From: Eucommia ulmoides
Lineage: Eukaryota; Streptophyta; Magnoliopsida; Garryales; Eucommiaceae
DNA: 64,000 bases
Reading direction: 5' to 3'
Assembly: GCA_016647705.1 (NCBI GenBank)
Contig: CM028335.1
Location: forward strand, 35,416,212-35,480,211
Below are positions 60,430 to 64,000 of this stretch, in pieces. Positions within the stretch are counted from its first letter, which is position 1. The number at the start of each line of letters is the position of its first letter. The notes beneath the pieces are model-generated. The model was not told where the DNA came from. It was given only the letters and a program-made list of their open reading frames with translations, and made no database searches. The position numbers and the translations under genes are program-made.

Positions 60430-63400
60430 TATCTCTGTAGTCTTCTGCTCTTAGCTCCAAAGGTGCTTGCGCAAATTCTTAACACTGGGGGGTGGATCTC
60501 ATAGAGGAACCTCCTACGTGAGAGTAAGTATCTTCTAGAGAGAAAAACGTAAAGCTGATTGTGAATATGAAATTATCCGTACCTTTCCTCACACTAACTT
60601 GAGTATATATAATCCTTCATGTCGCGGGAATATGGAGAGAGAGAACAATCATTATTCCTTATCGGCGTAATCATGGTTTTATTATTCTCTGCGTCTCATG
60701 CGAATATTCTTCAGCAATATCAACGTGACTATCCTCCTAACGAACTTCTTGCCTGACTTCACCCTTAGACTTGACCCACAGGTGGATCTTGGGTTTTAGG
60801 TAATTTCGTGGGCTTCCTCTTGGCGTTTTGCCCTCCCTCTAGTGGGCTTAGGTCCATTGGTGCTAGAGGGTCCAAGCCTCCATGTCTCGCAGGTGCCCTA
60901 GACCCATTTCAGGGCCTTTGGGCTTTCCCGTGGCACAGCCCATGACTAAATCCGCCAACATCAGTACGCCCCAACTCCCAAGTTAAGATTTCTTGTCCCC
61001 AGAGTCTTCTGACGCAAGCCTCCTATGGATGACACCTATCCTTAGCCTTATATTGACCGATCATACTGCCATCCCTTATGCTTCAAAGTGTTTTCTCAAA
61101 CTTCTCCCTCCAGGATCGAACCACCTTACCTACGGATAAACCCCATTTCTCATAGGGCAAATGGCTAAGCCGAAGATGAGGGTTTTAGGTCCTCTAAAAC
61201 CATCTACCTTGGCAAGGAGCGCGCACACCAAGCGTCAAGGGAATGAAAACCCCAAGGATTCTCCTCGTCTAGCTACTCCTTCACCAGCAGTTTCCGCCGC
61301 GTGGGAGGTGAGGAATACTGGTCTTACCCTAAACTTCACGCTATGTGGGGATTCTTCCAATGCGTTCAACTTCTGTCAATCAGTGCTCATGTCTTGTTAC
61401 ATGGAGTTCATGAGAAGGGCCGGCCCTCACGTAGTGAATGGATTTGCCACCTCTCATACCATGCAACTTCTTCATGAAGTAGCCTTCTTGTGCTTACGGG
61501 GCGACAAGGAAGCAGAGTTATGGAGGCTAGATGAGGCACGCGTAAGTGAGATGGAGACGCACATTCGTCACATGTGAGAAGAACTTCTGGACTTATGCGC
61601 TGCCAGCGCTGGCGAAGCCCGCCTTTTCCGAGAGTGGGAGAGAGATCAGACGACACTTTGAGCGGTCAGGGAGGAGTTGCGTCTAACTCGAAGCGCCCTC
61701 GAAGAAGCGCAAACAAACCTTAACCGCTTAGGAGGGGAGCCTTCACAACCATTTGCGGCCCAGCCCCCCAAGGGTTCTCAGGATTTTAATCAGGTCGGGT
61801 TGCCAAGAGGTGAGCTGACCCGTGATCATGCCTTGGTTGGTGACGACTTGGATGAAGACAACGGGCTCTCTTTATCTCATCGGACCAGGCGATAGAGGTT
61901 CCTACCTCCTCAAGAGTAGTTTTTTGGGGGGACAGGCCAAATCTATGGAAATGCGCCTCGCCTTTGGGAGCATTTCATAGCCACAGTATGACAGAGGTTG
62001 AGGCCTTGTTGTTTAGTACTAACGTGTCGCATGGGGCATGTGCACGACTTCCCAAAAATATCCTCATAATGGCTTGCGCAATTTTCTAAGCAAATCAATT
62101 GTTTCCATCGAGAGGATGTGACAGTCTCCATGCCGCAGGCGTCATCGTTTTGCCTTAATTAGTGGTACTCTTTCTCATTGGGGCCACATTTGGTGCACCA
62201 CTCCTGCTATAAATACCGAAGGCTTTTAGGTCTGCTTCCTTACCCCTTAGATATCCATCACTAAGGTCTCGTTTGGTAACCACTCCCATCCCAAAAATAC
62301 CCATCCATTCCTACTTTTTTGAGATTTATTTTTGGGCATAGCATTTGGTAATCCATCCTGATTTTTTGTTTCCGTTTCCATTCCAGAATCCATACCACTT
62401 TTTGTGAAGAAATGAGAAACAATTTTTTTTGGTTTCTACCTATTCCCAACAAAAAAAAAATCCATTCCCAAGCAAAAAACCATGATCACCTTCAACCGTG
62501 TTCTTCGCCTCCATGATCACCTCCATCATCACCTACGTCTGGTTCGTCGACCTTCTTCTCCATCACCTGCATCGTCTTCGTCGACCTTCTTCTGCTCCAT
62601 CACCTGCGTCGTCTTCGTCGACCTTCGTTTGCTCCATGACCTGCGTCGCCTTCGTCAACCTTCGTCTACTCCATCACCTGCGTCGTCTTCTCCGAATGTC
62701 CATCATGTTCTTCGTCTTCGACTTCTTCTCTATTTCGATTTTGAAATTGATTTCGAAATCGAAACCCTATCGATTTTGACTTCGAAATCGATTTCAATCG
62801 TGTTCTTCACCTTTTCGATTTCGATTTCGAATTCGAAATAGATTTCACAGTGTTCTTCGCCTCATTGCCGTTGTCATCAATTTCGTATGCTTATAGGGTT
62901 TTGATTTCCAAATCGAAATAGGGTTTTGATTTCGATTTCGATTGGGGTTTAGGGTTCGATTTCGATTTCAATTTCGATTATGGTTTAGGGTTTGATTACT
63001 TGATGAATTTTTTATTGTGGTTTAGGGTTCGTTCGTCATTTCTTGGATGTCGTTACCAAACGCGATTCTGTTCCCAAGAAGGAAACAAATTTTTTATACC
63101 ATCCCATTCCATTTGCATCCCACTGCATGGGATGGGCACGAAACAGTTACCAAACACCACCTAACTTTTTCCTCCTCTCTTTTCCTCTTTTCCTTGAAAA
63201 TGTCTGGAATCAGGCTATAGACTTTTGAGGAGGAACGACATCTCTTCACCCTTCAAAGGGCCAGAGTCAAGGAGGCGTGCAACGCCATCCGCCCTCTTGC
63301 CACCACTGTGGAGGAGATTTCCGCCATGGGCACCATTCGGTCGGCTGTCACCATCATGGACGACCAAGTTCTCCACATGACAAAAAGGAAATTGGAGTTG

Positions 63401-63900
63401 GAGCGGGAGTTGGTGGCTGTTCGCATGAAGTGGTTAGAGGAGAAAGTTTGTCTTTTGGCGGACATCCGCGATTTGAAGAGCACGGTAGAGAACCTCCACG
63501 ATTAGATTGGCACACTGACCAACCGCCTCAAAGCAAGGACGGACTGGAGCCCGATATACCGGGCCTGCAGACTCGTATCACACAACTGGAGAACACGGCA
63601 AGACATATTATGAAGGCAGCCTGCCAAGACCTCACCCATTTTCGCTACTCGATTGTCAACTTTCTAGATCCATTTTGTGTAATGCCCTCCATATGCATTT
63701 ACTAAAATACTCTTCCGTGTTTTTTGACCTCAACACAAGGTTCCAAGTATTAGTTAAAATGTGTAATTAAAGTAGATATCTGAAACACATTTTTGAGTTT
63801 TATGTTATTTTTCAGAATTATAACGCTGTAACAGTATTATAGATGGTGTGCAGAAAAAAGATAAAAAGAACCATAATTCAATTTTTCCCCACAAGGGGGA
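60430..63900 (+). mobile_element. Unidentified retroelement-like DNA
   Basis: From about 60,430 the composition changes: less AT-rich, with leader-like text and many GGGCC and CCTCC stretches up to 61,160. A frame at 61,161-61,577 begins MAKPKMRVLGPLKPSTLARS and continues as an Arg/Glu-rich, probably helical protein. A similar helical stretch lies at 63,240-63,500 (MTKRKLELERELVAVRMKWL). A large non-autonomous retroelement whose only product is a coiled-coil protein would fit, but I see no reverse transcriptase, primer site or LTR pair. The right end may lie outside the window. A Tourist-like MITE is nested at 62,265-63,161. Confidence 0.35.
62265..63161. mobile_element. Tourist-like (PIF/Harbinger) MITE, 897 bp
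   Basis: The left end, GGTCTCGTTTGGTAACCACT, pairs with the right end read inward, GGTGGTGTTTGGTAACTG. TAA at 62,262-62,264 and 63,162-63,164 is the 3-bp duplication expected of PIF/Harbinger. Inside are a tandem repeat built from CGTCGACCTTC and CATCACCTGCGTCGTCTTCG (62,540-62,690) and a dense run of GATTTCGAAATC-type palindromes (62,735-62,990). No transposase is present, so it is non-autonomous. Frames across the repeats are artefacts. Confidence 0.65.
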
Positions 63901-64000
63901 GAAGATGGGCTCCTAGGAGAGATTCTGCGATTTAGCTAAGACAAGACAAATGTGAAATTTCGAGAGCCATAGTAAGTAATTTTGAGTGTGAATCTCCCCT

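Noticed and set aside
62482-62841. His/Leu/Ser-rich frames on the + strand
   Set aside because: They run across the tandem repeat inside the Tourist-like MITE and have no start context or homology signal.

Overview
This is nuclear DNA from a flowering plant, very probably a dicot. It is AT-rich, carries spliced genes with long introns, and holds plant-type transposons: Mutator-like elements (MULEs) with Ulp1-like proteases or a plant mobile domain gene, Ty1/copia and Athila/Tat-like Ty3/gypsy elements, an L1-type LINE and hAT. There is one recognisable host gene; nearly everything else is mobile DNA in layers. All boundaries and translations were read by eye.

Region 1 (about 840-16,270) is a decayed MULE. 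It has a + strand Ulp1-like (C48) protease gene converging on a - strand MURA transposase gene. Its non-coding parts are filled with a near-palindromic core, TGTTGAATGTAACA, in arrays with different local periods (24 bp, 33-34 bp, about 29 bp). A rearranged Athila/Tat-like retroelement (1,912 to about 8,560) sits inside it. A probable solo copia LTR follows (about 16,883-18,930).

Region 2 (about 19,080-25,230, - strand) is another decayed MULE: a MURA gene followed by a plant mobile domain (MAIN-like) gene. A solo LTR (21,459-23,157) with near-identical 5-bp target duplications splits the MURA gene.

Region 3 (25,390-37,240) is a tandem array of a roughly 290-bp AT-rich unit. It is interrupted by a third MULE (26,042-36,571) flanked by a perfect 9-bp target duplication. 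This MULE again has convergent Ulp1-like (+) and MURA (-) genes and no obvious long terminal inverted repeats.

Region 4 (about 37,470 to past the window end) is a + strand TruA-type tRNA pseudouridine synthase gene with four visible exons. Its introns are swollen by insertions. Intron 1 (13.9 kb) holds an L1 fragment with a nested hAT element (8-bp duplication), a probable organelle-DNA insert with a tRNA-Ser(GGA) remnant, diverged repeats, perfect palindromes and a deleted Ty3/gypsy element. Intron 2 holds a young Ty1/copia element (52,533-57,912). The last intron holds unidentified retroelement-like DNA with a nested Tourist-like MITE (62,265-63,161). The downstream exons are not seen and probably lie beyond 64,000.
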